A DNA stretch of 64,000 nucleotides from positions 3,824,001 through 3,888,000 of the forward strand of contig NZ_LR778301.1 of NCBI RefSeq assembly GCF_902813185.1. The letters are read 5' to 3'. This stretch comes from Denitratisoma oestradiolicum (GTDB lineage Bacteria > Pseudomonadota > Gammaproteobacteria > Burkholderiales > Rhodocyclaceae). A program made the position numbers and the translations under genes. This document shows, piece by piece, positions 53,306 to 61,457 of the stretch; position 1 is the stretch's first letter, and the number at the start of each line of letters is the position of its first letter. The notes under the pieces were generated by a model. The model searched no databases. It had not been told where the DNA came from and saw only the letters and a program-made list of their open reading frames with translations.

Positions 53306-55675
53306 TCAGGCTGCACGGCTTTTGGGTTCCGTGACTGCCTGGTAGAGGGTGGTGCGGCGCCAGGGCCGTCGGCCGATGCTGCGAGCCAGCTTCTCCAGCG
53401 CCTGGGCCGAGAATTCCTGGCCATGGGTACCGCCGGCGGAACGGGTGATGGATTCGTACATCAGCACCCCTCCCAGGTCATTGGCCCCGGCCTGGAGGCA
53501 CAGGGTCGCCCCCTGGCCCCCCATCTTGACCCAGGAGGTCTGGATGTTGGGGATCAGGGGATGCAGGGCCAGCCGCGCCACGGCGTGCATCAGCAGGGAT
53601 TCCTTGAGGGTGGGGCCGGCCCGGGACTTGCCCCGGCGGCCCATGGGGGCCTCCATGTGCACGAAGGCCAGGGGCACGAACTCGGTGAAGCCACCAGTGA
53701 TCTTCTGCAGGTTGCGGACATGCAGCAGATGGCGGGCCCAGTGCTCGGCCCGATCCACATGGCCGTACATGATGGTGGCGGTGGTCTTGATACCCACCTC
53801 GTGGGCGGCCCGCACCACTTCCAGCCATTCCTGGGTGTTGATCTTGTCGTGGCAGATGATGGCCCGCACCTCGTCGTCCAGAATCTCGGCAGCGGTGCCG
53901 GGCAGGGTGGACAGGCCGGCCTCCTTCAGCATGCGCAGGTAGTCGTGGAGATTCATGCCCAGGGTGCTGGCCCCCTGGTGGATCTCCAGGGGCGAGAAGG
54001 CGTGCAGGTGCATGCCCGGCACCCGGGCCTTCACCGCCTCGATGATCTCCCGGTAGGTGTGGCCGGTGTACTCGGGATGAATACCCCCCTGCATGCAGAC
54101 CTCGGTGGCGCCCTTGTTCCAGGCCTCCTCGGCGATGTCAGCCACCTGGGCCGGGTCCAGCCGGTAGGCCGGACCCCGCAGTTCCGGGGTGGCCCGGCCC
54201 TTGGCAAAGGCGCAGAAGTTGCAGCGGTAGGTGCAGATGTTGGTGTAGTTGATGTTGCGGTTCACCACGAAGGAAACCCCGTCCCCCACCACCTCGACCC
54301 GCAGTTGGTCGGCGGCCCGCAGCACGCCGCGGAAGTCGTCCCCCTCGGTGGCGAACAGGGCGACGATCTCGGCCTCGGAGAGGTCGGCCCCGGCCCGGGC
54401 CTTGTCGATGATGGCGGCGATTTCAGGATGGACCGACAGGGGCCGGGTAGCGTCCACCCAGGCGGCGGCATGGACCGGCATGGGGTGTCCGGCGCCGGCG
54501 TGCCAACTATCGGTGCGGGCCCGGCCAAAAATGTCGATGCGGGCCAGCAGGGCCGGCACCAGGGCGGCATCCACCCAGCGGGCCGCCTGCATCGCGTGGG
54601 CCGGCGCCAGGGCCAGGCGCTCGGCCAGGTGGCGTCCCGCCGCCGTGGTCTCGGCGGCCAGTTCCACCAGATGGGGCCAGGGGGCCTCCGGATTCACGTG
54701 GTCGGGAGTCACCGGGGAGACGCCGCCCCAGTCATTGACCCCGGCACCCACCAGGGCCGCCAGGCCGTCCCGCTGGAGATTGGGGGGCGCCTGGAGCGAC
54801 ATGGCCGAACCGAAGATCAGCCGGGCCACGGCCAGGGTCCATAGATGCTCGTCCAGGGAGGGCTCCGGGGCATCCGCCATCTTGGTGTCGGGCTTGGCCC
54901 GGAAGTTCTGGATGATGACTTCCTGGATGTGGCCGAATTCGTCGTTCAGGTCCCGCAGGGCCAAGAGGGATTCGATGCGCTCGGCCCGGGTTTCGCCAAT
55001 GCCGATCAGGATGCCGCTGGTGAAGGGCACCGCCAGTTCCCCGGCGGTGCGCAGGCAGGCCAGGCGCACCGCCGGGTCCTTGTCGGGGGAACCATGGTGG
55101 GGCATGCCCTTTTCGCACAGCCGGGGCGAGGCCGATTCCAGCATGATGCCCATGGAGAAGGAGACCTTGCGCAGCCGGGCCATTTCCTCGGCGTTCATGA
55201 TCCCCGGATTGAGGTGGGGCAGCAGGCCCGTCTCCTCGTAGACCAGGCGAGCCATGGCTTCCAGATAATCCAGGGTGCTGGCATAGCCCATCTCGTCCAG
55301 GGCGCGGCGGGCGGCACCGTAGCGCAGCTCGGGCTTGTCGCCCAAGGTGAACAGGGCTTCCTTGCAGCCCGCGGTGGCGCCGGCCCGGGCGATGGCCAGG
55401 ACTTCCTCGGGACTGAGGTAGGGGCTGGCCAGTTCACGGGGCGCCTGGGCGAAGGTGCAGTAGTGGCAGACGTCCCGGCACAACTGGGTCAGCGGAATGA
55501 AGACCTTGCGCGAATAGGTGACGATGCGGCCGAAGCCTTCCAGGGTCAGGGCTTCCGCCGCTGCCGCGAGGGCTGGCAGGTCCTGGCAGTCGGCCAGGCC
55601 CAGGGCATCTTCCCGGCTCGGGCGATGGCCCTGGCGGGCGGCGGCGATGATGGCGTTCAGACTTGTTGCGGGCAT
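53306..55675 (-). CDS. fbiC: Bifunctional FO synthase (CofG-CofH fusion)
   Basis: 789 residues with two radical-SAM domains. The first (CofG-like) has C66-x3-C70-x2-C73 in CRDVCHYC; the second (CofH-like, about 455-780) has CTYRCNFC near 481-488. It joins tyrosine to 5-amino-6-ribitylaminouracil to give FO, the deazaflavin core of coenzyme F420. The fused form is typical of actinobacteria and some proteobacteria; archaea use two proteins. It is the last gene of the minus-strand cof operon and overlaps cofC by 19 bp. Confidence 0.93.
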   Translation of the reverse strand: MPATSLNAIIAAARQGHRPSREDALGLADCQDLPALAAAAEALTLEGFGRIVTYSRKVFIPLTQLCRDVCHYCTFAQAPRELASPYLSPEEVLAIARAGATAGCKEALFTLGDKPELRYGAARRALDEMGYASTLDYLEAMARLVYEETGLLPHLNPGIMNAEEMARLRKVSFSMGIMLESASPRLCEKGMPHHGSPDKDPAVRLACLRTAGELAVPFTSGILIGIGETRAERIESLLALRDLNDEFGHIQEVIIQNFRAKPDTKMADAPEPSLDEHLWTLAVARLIFGSAMSLQAPPNLQRDGLAALVGAGVNDWGGVSPVTPDHVNPEAPWPHLVELAAETTAAGRHLAERLALAPAHAMQAARWVDAALVPALLARIDIFGRARTDSWHAGAGHPMPVHAAAWVDATRPLSVHPEIAAIIDKARAGADLSEAEIVALFATEGDDFRGVLRAADQLRVEVVGDGVSFVVNRNINYTNICTYRCNFCAFAKGRATPELRGPAYRLDPAQVADIAEEAWNKGATEVCMQGGIHPEYTGHTYREIIEAVKARVPGMHLHAFSPLEIHQGASTLGMNLHDYLRMLKEAGLSTLPGTAAEILDDEVRAIICHDKINTQEWLEVVRAAHEVGIKTTATIMYGHVDRAEHWARHLLHVRNLQKITGGFTEFVPLAFVHMEAPMGRRGKSRAGPTLKESLLMHAVARLALHPLIPNIQTSWVKMGGQGATLCLQAGANDLGGVLMYESITRSAGGTHGQEFSAQALEKLARSIGRRPWRRTTLYQAVTEPKSRAA

Positions 55676-56295
55676 TCCTTGCTCCTCAGTGCAGCAGCGA
55701 GAAAGGCGTAACGGGCGCCTCCCCTTGCAATCAATGCTTCCAGGTCCGCCGGTTCGTCCACGTCGAAACCCAGTCCGGGCCGGGTGACGACGGCCGCCGT
55801 GCGATCGGCCCGAAGGGCCTCGGCCTGGTGGCGGGTAAAACTCATGGGACCGAAATGGAAAGTGAAACGGCCAGGCAGGGCCAGGTGGATGGCGTTGGTG
55901 CCCTGGGCGTTCCGATCCGGGGCCAGGGCCAGACCGGTTTCGCGGCCTGCGGCCACCAGGGCGTCGATGTCGGCGGCGGTCAGCAGGGGAAGGTCGGCAT
56001 GGAGCACCAGGACTTCGCTCACGCCCCGCCGCTCCAGTTCCATCACGCCGCTGGACACAGCGACGTTGAGCCCGCAGCCGGGGTCCGCCAGGCGCAGCAC
56101 CTCGGGGCCCAGTTCCACCGGGTCGGCACTGACCACGGCAATGCCGTCGATGGAGGTGGCATCGGCCAGCACCGCCACCACGTGCTCCAGCATCAGCCGC
56201 GCCATCTGCTGGCGCTGGACCGGCGAGAGCACCCCCGCCAGCCGGCCCTTGCCTTCACTGCGGGTCTTCAGGGGAATCAGGGCCCAGCAAGTCAT
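55657..56295 (-). CDS. cofC: 2-phospho-L-lactate (or 3-phosphoglycerate / PEP) guanylyltransferase CofC
   Basis: 212 residues. The N-terminal IPLKTRSEGKGRLAGVLSP is the nucleotide-binding loop of CofC/FbiD; EVLVLHADLPLLTAADID and APDRNAQGTNAI are core motifs, and GLGFDVDEPADL ends the fold. It forms the guanylated donor used by CofD. Substrate choice (2-phospholactate, 3-phosphoglycerate or PEP) cannot be read by eye. It overlaps fbiC; the GC-rich direct repeat at 56321-56522 separates it from cofD. Confidence 0.9.
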   Translation of the reverse strand: MTCWALIPLKTRSEGKGRLAGVLSPVQRQQMARLMLEHVVAVLADATSIDGIAVVSADPVELGPEVLRLADPGCGLNVAVSSGVMELERRGVSEVLVLHADLPLLTAADIDALVAAGRETGLALAPDRNAQGTNAIHLALPGRFTFHFGPMSFTRHQAEALRADRTAAVVTRPGLGFDVDEPADLEALIARGGARYAFLAAALRSKECPQQV

Positions 56296-56320
56296 AGAAC
56301 AGCCCTCCCCCCATCCCCCG

Positions 56321-56522
56321 CCCCAAGGGCGGGGGTGACTGCGGTTCGCGGGCTACGCCCGCTCCATCTCCTGGCTGCCGCGCCTTGAGGCGGCTCGGCG
56401 GCGCGGCCGGCTTCGTTTGGCGCTTGGTCTGCCCCTTCTCCAGCCACCCCAAGGGAGGGGGTGACGGCGGTTCGCCGGCTAACGCCGGCTCCATGAATAA
56501 GGCTGCCGCGCCTTTGGGCGGC
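56321..56522. repeat. Imperfect direct duplication between cofC and cofD
   Basis: 56321-56394 and 56447-56522 share CCCCAAGGG, GCGGTTCGC, GGCTA, GCTCCAT and GCTGCCGCGCCTT in the same order with scattered mismatches, with a C-rich run just before the first. The gap is otherwise non-coding and separates two genes of one operon. Confidence 0.7.
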
Positions 56523-56539
56523 CATGCGACGCGGGGCAC

Positions 56540-57478
56540 TCATGGACGCTTCAATTCCTTGGCAAAGGCCAGGCATTCCCGGGCCAGCCGCTCCCGGTCT
56601 TCCAGGGTATTCATCAGGGTATCCGCCAGTTTCACAGTCGACTTCAGCCCATCGGCCAGGGAGGCATCCCGCTGGTCAAGGATGAAGCCATCAATCAGAC
56701 TCCCATAGTAATCCGTCACGGCGGCCGGGGAAACCGGGATACCCAGTTCGGTCATGATCTTGGCCGTGGGGCCCTTCACCGCCTTGCCGCCGATCAGCGG
56801 GGAGACAGCGATCACTGGCGCAGAGGCCTTCTTCAACATGTCCCGCAACCCCGGCACCGCCAGGATGGGGGCAATGCTCAGATAGGGGTTGGAGGGGCAG
56901 ATGATCACGGCTTCCAGGGCCGGATCGGCCAGGGCGGCTGCGATGGCGGGTGCGGGCCGGGCCCCTGGTGCGCCCCGGTAGTCCATGCCGGTCAATACCG
57001 GCCGGCACTGGTGGCGGACAAAATATTCCTGGAAATCCAGTTCTCCCTCGGTGGTGGCAACCCGGGTGCGTACCGGATCGTCGCTCATGGGCAGGATGGA
57101 GGCGGTAATGCCCAGCCGCTGGGCCATGGCCGCGATCACCTGACTCAGGGTCTGGCCGGCGGCCAGGCGCCGGGTGCGCTCCACGTGGAGCGCCAGGTCG
57201 CCATCGCCGAGGCGGAACCAGGTCTCGCCCCCCAGGCGCTCCAGGGTCTCCATGAAGGTCCAGGTCTCGTCCCGGCGGCCCCAGCCCAGCACGGGATTGG
57301 CCAGGCCGGACAGGGTGTAGAGGGTGGTGTCCACATCGGGTGAGATGTGCAGTCCGAGATGGTCGAAGTCATCGCCGGTGTTGGCGATCACGGTCAGTTT
57401 TCCGGGGGGCAGGCTGCGGTACAGACCCAGAGCCAGCTTGGCGCCACCGATGCCACCGGAAAGAGCAACCACACTCAT
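56540..57478 (-). CDS. cofD: 2-phospho-L-lactate transferase CofD
   Basis: 312 residues. The N-terminal VVALSGGIGGAKLALGL and VIANTGDDFDHLGLHISPDVDT are hallmark CofD motifs, with WFRLGDGDLALHVERT and the FO/GDP-site ICPSNPYLSIAPIL. It transfers the phospho-acid moiety from the CofC product onto FO to make F420-0 (or dehydro-F420-0). It is 37 bp after cofE in the same operon. Confidence 0.95.
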   Translation of the reverse strand: MSVVALSGGIGGAKLALGLYRSLPPGKLTVIANTGDDFDHLGLHISPDVDTTLYTLSGLANPVLGWGRRDETWTFMETLERLGGETWFRLGDGDLALHVERTRRLAAGQTLSQVIAAMAQRLGITASILPMSDDPVRTRVATTEGELDFQEYFVRHQCRPVLTGMDYRGAPGARPAPAIAAALADPALEAVIICPSNPYLSIAPILAVPGLRDMLKKASAPVIAVSPLIGGKAVKGPTAKIMTELGIPVSPAAVTDYYGSLIDGFILDQRDASLADGLKSTVKLADTLMNTLEDRERLARECLAFAKELKRP

Positions 57479-57515
57479 GCTGCAAAACTCATGTAAAAGA
57501 CCGCCGCTGCCTGGC

Positions 57516-58274
57516 TCATTGGAACATGTCCTCTTCCAGGGGACGGATCAGGGCCTGGCCGTTGTTTTCCGGTGCGGTCCAGGACAAGCCCCGGGCCAGC
57601 ACCATGGGCGTGCCCTCGGCACCCTCGCCCATGGCCAGGGCCGCACCGGCGGCGATGGCGTCGGCGTAGGCCACCTGGGTCACTTCCAGGATGCGGCCAT
57701 GGCGGTCCTGCTCTCCCCGGCGATCAATCAGGGCCGGCAGACCGGCCACGCCCAGGGCCACATTGACCACACCATGGCGCCAGGCCCGGCCGAAACTGTC
57801 GCTGACGATTACGCCGAGCCGGCAGCCCAGGCGCGTTTGCAGGGCATCCCGCAGGGCAGCGGCGGAAGCGTCGGCATCCAGGGGCAGCAGCAAGGCCACA
57901 TCTTCCCCCTGCACGTTGGAGCGGTCGATGCCCGCGTTGGCCATGACGAAACCGCAGCGGTGGCGCACGATCAGCACATTGGGTTTGGCCCGCAATATCT
58001 CGCGGGATTCAGCCAGCACCAGCTCCACCACCCGGGGGTCCTTGCCGGTGACGGCGGCCAGTTCCAGGGCCCTGGGGGAAGGGGTGACAGTGCCCAGATG
58101 CACCAGTCGCCCCTCGGACTTGGAAATGACCTTCTGGGCAACCACCAGAATGTCGCCGTTCCGGACCGCCAGAGGAATACGGGAAAAGGCCGCGCAGGCG
58201 ATCCCTGCCAGGTCATCGCCGGCGAGTATCTCGCCGATGCCCGGCAGGGCAGTGAAACTGATGGGGGAAGTCAT
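57516..58274 (-). CDS. cofE: Coenzyme F420:gamma-L-glutamate ligase CofE
   Basis: 252 residues. The family core includes GDILVVAQKVISKSEGR, the MANAGIDRSN motif, and VIVSDSFGRAWRHGVVNVALGVAG. It adds gamma-linked glutamates to F420-0. It is the single-domain form: the FMN-binding C-terminal domain of mycobacterial FbiB, needed to reduce dehydro-F420, is absent. It follows the NTF2-like gene by about 127 bp. Confidence 0.95.
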   Translation of the reverse strand: MTSPISFTALPGIGEILAGDDLAGIACAAFSRIPLAVRNGDILVVAQKVISKSEGRLVHLGTVTPSPRALELAAVTGKDPRVVELVLAESREILRAKPNVLIVRHRCGFVMANAGIDRSNVQGEDVALLLPLDADASAAALRDALQTRLGCRLGVIVSDSFGRAWRHGVVNVALGVAGLPALIDRRGEQDRHGRILEVTQVAYADAIAAGAALAMGEGAEGTPMVLARGLSWTAPENNGQALIRPLEEDMFQ

Positions 58275-58401
58275 GGAATGCTGATGGACCGCAATGGCGG
58301 CGCAAAGGATCGAGGACGCCGCAATTATCGACTACTTGCCAGCCTTTGTCTGTCCTCCAATTGGGTGATCTTTCGCCATTCGGGCAGCCCAGATGCCATT
58401 G

Positions 58402-58812
58402 TCAGGCCACCATCTGAATGTTCTCGGGTTCCCAGTAGCCCCGCAGGGACAGCAGCTGCCCCTGGTCATTCACCTTGTAGGTGAAGACGCCGAAGATGCG
58501 GATATGGACCTCTTTGCCCTCGATCTGGTTTTTCAGGTCCAGGGTCACCTGGTTTGCGCACTCGTTGGCGGCCCCGTAGGAGTTGTGAATGGTGATGGTG
58601 ATGTCCGAATGGGCGATGTTCTGTTCCCAGAAGGCCTCACGCTGGGCCGGAGTCGAGTGGCCCTGGCCGGTGGGGTCCAGATAGGAAACACCGATGGGGT
58701 CCTCGATGATGCCATCGGGAGCGAAGAGCCCGAGCCAGCCAGCCTTGTTGTGGCTATGCACGTATTCCCGGGACTTCTCGGCAACGGTCTTGGCGGGGTA
58801 TTTCTGGGTCAT
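58402..58812 (-). CDS. Ketosteroid-isomerase-like NTF2-fold protein
   Basis: 136 residues from the ATG at 58812, giving MTQKYPAKTVAEKSREYV. The segments REYVHSHN, LFAPDGIIEDPIG and GYWEPENIQ align by eye with steroid delta-isomerase (RYVAALN, LFADDATVEDPVG, ALFGEKNI). So the tyrosine and first catalytic aspartate appear conserved, while the second aspartate (in PIDHF) is replaced by Gly in FGVFTY. It might isomerise or only bind a steroid-like ligand. It sits between the LLM genes and the cof genes on the same strand. Confidence 0.75.
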   Translation of the reverse strand: MTQKYPAKTVAEKSREYVHSHNKAGWLGLFAPDGIIEDPIGVSYLDPTGQGHSTPAQREAFWEQNIAHSDITITIHNSYGAANECANQVTLDLKNQIEGKEVHIRIFGVFTYKVNDQGQLLSLRGYWEPENIQMVA

Positions 58813-58861
58813 GGCGAATCTCCTCAAAAGCAGGGGTGGTGGGAGGGACTTCCGAAAGGAT

Positions 58862-59740
58862 TCAGTCAAGCAGGTCGGCCACCCGGGCCACCTGATCCAC
58901 ATCGTCGCTGGTGGGGATCAGATGCACCTCGTCGGCGCCCAGGTCTTGCAGTTGGCGCAGCACGGCCTTCAGTTCGGTTCCAGTGCCGGCGAAGCCGGTG
59001 ACGGGCAGCATGGCGTTCAGGGCGGCCGGTTCGATCCAGTTGAAATAGTGGCGCAGATGGCGCTGCACCTGATCCCGGGCACCGTCGCCGAGGGCGAACC
59101 AGAAGGAGGTGGTGAGCCGGGGCTCGGGGCGGCCCGCTTCCCGCCAGGCTCGCCGCACCTGATCGAAATAGGTTTCCAGGGCCTTCATGTCCAGATTGCC
59201 GCTGAATCCGGCGACGCCATCGGCCCAGGTGGCGGCAGCCCGGATGGCCTTGGGGCCCTGGGCCCCGGCCAGCAGCTCGGGACCGCCCTTTTGCACGGGC
59301 GGCGGACCCACGGGCTTCAAGGCTTCCACCACCTTCTCGCCGCGCCAGACCCGCTTCATGATCCCGACCCGCCGGGCCAGGTCAGTGTGGCTGCGGGTGT
59401 CAGGATCGGCACCCGCAGCCAGATAGTCCTCGGTTCGACCGCCGATGCCGAGACCCACCGAAAGCCGGCCCCGACTGAGCATGTCTCCGGTGGCCAGACA
59501 CTTGGCCAGCATCACCGGGTCATGGAGCTGGGCAACGATGACGGTGGTCACCAGACGGACCCGTTCGGTCCAGGCCGAGCAGGCGCCCAACAGGGTCATG
59601 ATTTCCGGGTTGTCGAAAGCCATGCGTTCACCGAAGCAGAGGGAGGCATAGGGCCCCCGGTCCACGGCCCGGGCCCAGGCTTCCAGAACCTCCCGGTTCA
59701 CATGGGGTTCCATCAGCGGCAGGGTCATGCCCAGTTTCAT
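58862..59740 (-). CDS. LLM-class (likely F420-dependent) oxidoreductase 2
   Basis: 292 residues from the ATG at 59740 (MKLGMTLPLMEPHVN). Upstream in-frame sequence runs through the end of the next LLM gene and is rejected. Luciferase-like barrel: GRLSVGLGIGGRTEDYLAAG, GGPELLAGAQGPKAIRAAA, FAGTGTELKAVLRQLQDLGADEV. It follows the other LLM gene at 59761 with a gap of 20 bp and leads the cof genes. F420 use is inferred from this operon. Confidence 0.85.
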   Translation of the reverse strand: MKLGMTLPLMEPHVNREVLEAWARAVDRGPYASLCFGERMAFDNPEIMTLLGACSAWTERVRLVTTVIVAQLHDPVMLAKCLATGDMLSRGRLSVGLGIGGRTEDYLAAGADPDTRSHTDLARRVGIMKRVWRGEKVVEALKPVGPPPVQKGGPELLAGAQGPKAIRAAATWADGVAGFSGNLDMKALETYFDQVRRAWREAGRPEPRLTTSFWFALGDGARDQVQRHLRHYFNWIEPAALNAMLPVTGFAGTGTELKAVLRQLQDLGADEVHLIPTSDDVDQVARVADLLD

Positions 59741-59760
59741 CTGATGTTTTTCCACGTCAA

Positions 59761-60663
59761 TCAGCTGAACTGCCGGATGACAAGATTGGCGAAGCGCTCC
59801 ATGGCCTTTTTCTTCACGTCCAGCTGGCGGATATCGTCGCCATCGTCGATCCACTTGGTGGCGCCCCAGGGGGACAGCATCCAGGGGGCGATGCAGGTGG
59901 TGTCGTGGACGCCCAGCGCGGCCAGTTCCTCCACCACGGCGGGTTTCAGGGCCTGGGCCAGGGCCACGCAGGGCGAGAAGCTGTCCAGGGTCAGGCCCGC
60001 CTCCCGGCGGGTTTGCTGCATCGAGGCGAGCACCGGTTTCAACTGGGACAGGGACAGGGGCACCCCCAGCCAACCGTCATTGAGGGCCGCCCGGCGCAGG
60101 GCTGGCGCACTGCCGCCACCGCACCAGATGGGGATCGGCGCGCTGGGTGCCGGGTGCATCGCGGCGTGCTCGAAGCGAAAGAATTCGCCCTGATGGCTGA
60201 TTTCCTGGCCGGTCCACAGTTTTTTCATCGCCGCGATCAGCTCGTCCATGCGCCGCCCCCGGGAGGGGAAATCGATGCCCGCCAGATCGTATTCCTCCTT
60301 GATCCAGCCCACCGAAAGCCCGCACATCACCCGGTCGCCGCACAAGGCTGCGAGGGTGGCGACGGCCTTGGCCACGGTGAAGGGGTCCCGCAGGGCGCCC
60401 AGGTAGATGTTGGTGCCCAGCCTGAGATGGCGGGTGGCTGTGCTCATGGCGGCCAGGGTGATCCAGGGATCGAGCCAGGGCGTGTCCGGCGGCCACCACA
60501 TCTTGCCGTCCTCGGTATAGGGATACTTGCTCTCGATCCGGGTCGGCATCACCAGATGGTCGGCCATGGTGATGCCGTGGAAGCCCAGTTCCTCGGCGTG
60601 ACGGGCAATCTCCACCAACTGGCCGGTTTCGTAGATGGGCATCAGGGAAAGCCAGAATTTCAT
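59761..60663 (-). CDS. LLM-class (likely F420-dependent) oxidoreductase 3
   Basis: 300 residues. MKFWLSLMPIYETGQLVEIARHAEELGFHGITMADHLVMP opens the barrel. RVMCGLSVGWIKEEYDLAGIDFPSRGRRMDE and IPIWCGGGSAPALRRAA are family hallmarks of the cofactor pocket. It is the first gene of the minus-strand operon running through cofE, cofD, cofC and fbiC. It lies opposite the regulator at 60848 and likely shares its promoter region. Confidence 0.88.
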   Translation of the reverse strand: MKFWLSLMPIYETGQLVEIARHAEELGFHGITMADHLVMPTRIESKYPYTEDGKMWWPPDTPWLDPWITLAAMSTATRHLRLGTNIYLGALRDPFTVAKAVATLAALCGDRVMCGLSVGWIKEEYDLAGIDFPSRGRRMDELIAAMKKLWTGQEISHQGEFFRFEHAAMHPAPSAPIPIWCGGGSAPALRRAALNDGWLGVPLSLSQLKPVLASMQQTRREAGLTLDSFSPCVALAQALKPAVVEELAALGVHDTTCIAPWMLSPWGATKWIDDGDDIRQLDVKKKAMERFANLVIRQFS

Positions 60664-60786
60664 TGACGGTACCTCCTCGGTGGGAAGCGCTCCGGCAAGG
60701 AGCCGCGACGGTTCGAGAGTATTGCAAATTCCGGCCCCTGCAAACGAGGGACTGCCAAATGCGAACTCTCTTGGCCTGGCAGCCTT

Positions 60787-60815
60787 TTGACAGCCATGCC
60801 CAGAGTGGGCATGCT
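60787..60815 (+). promoter_or_regulatory. Promoter with an operator between -35 and -10, upstream of the regulator at 60848
   Basis: TTGACA at 60787-60792 and CATGCT at 60810-60815 are spaced by 17 bases. Between them lies the perfect inverted repeat CATGCCCA-GAG-TGGGCATG (60795-60813). An operator inside the spacer fits repression of the winged-helix regulator by itself. It is in the divergent region with the LLM/cof operon. Confidence 0.6.
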
Positions 60816-60847
60816 CTCACGCCGTGGAATTCAAGCAGGACTGCACG

Positions 60848-61387
60848 ATGGACAAACCTAGCAAGCCCGAAATGAGTTGTTCCGCCGATACGCCCAATCC
60901 CCAGCGGCCCCTGGCGGCTCCCCTGGCCGACGAGGCCCTGCTGGTCTCCACCCTGGCCAGTCGTTTCCTGACCGGCTATCTGCGCAAGGCCTACCAGAAC
61001 TTCGATGGTGATCTGATCATGGGCCTGGTTTTCGGCGAGGTCTGTCTGCGCAACATCGACCGGGTGATGCGGCCCCTGGCGGCCCAGCAGGACAAGGCGC
61101 CGGAGCAGTGGCAGGCCTTTCTCGAAAAATTGAGCCGGGAAAAGATCACACCCTGCAATGCCCTGTCCATCAGCGAGGCGACCGGCATTCCCCGGGAAAC
61201 GGTACGACGCAAGGTGAAGAAGCTGGAGCAGATGGGCTGGCTGATACGGGAAGATCTGGACAAGCTGGTGGTCACCCACAAGCCCATCGAACTCCTGCAC
61301 GACTTTTCCCTGGAGGTGGTGCAGGACCTGCTGGAATCCTCCCGGGAGGTCCAGGGCGTGCTGGATACCATAGGTCGACGGCGCTGA
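60848..61387 (+). CDS. Winged-helix transcriptional regulator
   Basis: 179 residues from the ATG at 60848 (a further start at 60824 is possible). The C-terminal half carries a helix-turn-helix with NALSISEATGIPRETVRRKVKKLEQMGWL, followed by a beta wing (IREDLDKLVVTHK). The N-terminal part looks helical (LASRFLTGYLRKAYQNFDGDL). MarR/Crp-like layout; the exact family is uncertain. It is divergent from the LLM/cof operon, a normal arrangement for a local repressor or activator. Confidence 0.78.
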   Translation: MDKPSKPEMSCSADTPNPQRPLAAPLADEALLVSTLASRFLTGYLRKAYQNFDGDLIMGLVFGEVCLRNIDRVMRPLAAQQDKAPEQWQAFLEKLSREKITPCNALSISEATGIPRETVRRKVKKLEQMGWLIREDLDKLVVTHKPIELLHDFSLEVVQDLLESSREVQGVLDTIGRRR

Positions 61388-61457
61388 TATCACCAGCCAG
61401 AGGGGCCGGGAAAGTTCGGGCCTTGAATCGTCTCCTCACCTGTCGAAAGGAAGCTCG

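Noticed and set aside
53066..54844. 592-codon plus-strand frame opposite fbiC
   Set aside because: fbiC has both radical-SAM Cys motifs on the minus strand; the plus frame is compositionally a shadow.
58694..60193. 499-codon plus-strand frame opposite the LLM genes
   Set aside because: Antisense to two LLM genes with good start codons and motifs.
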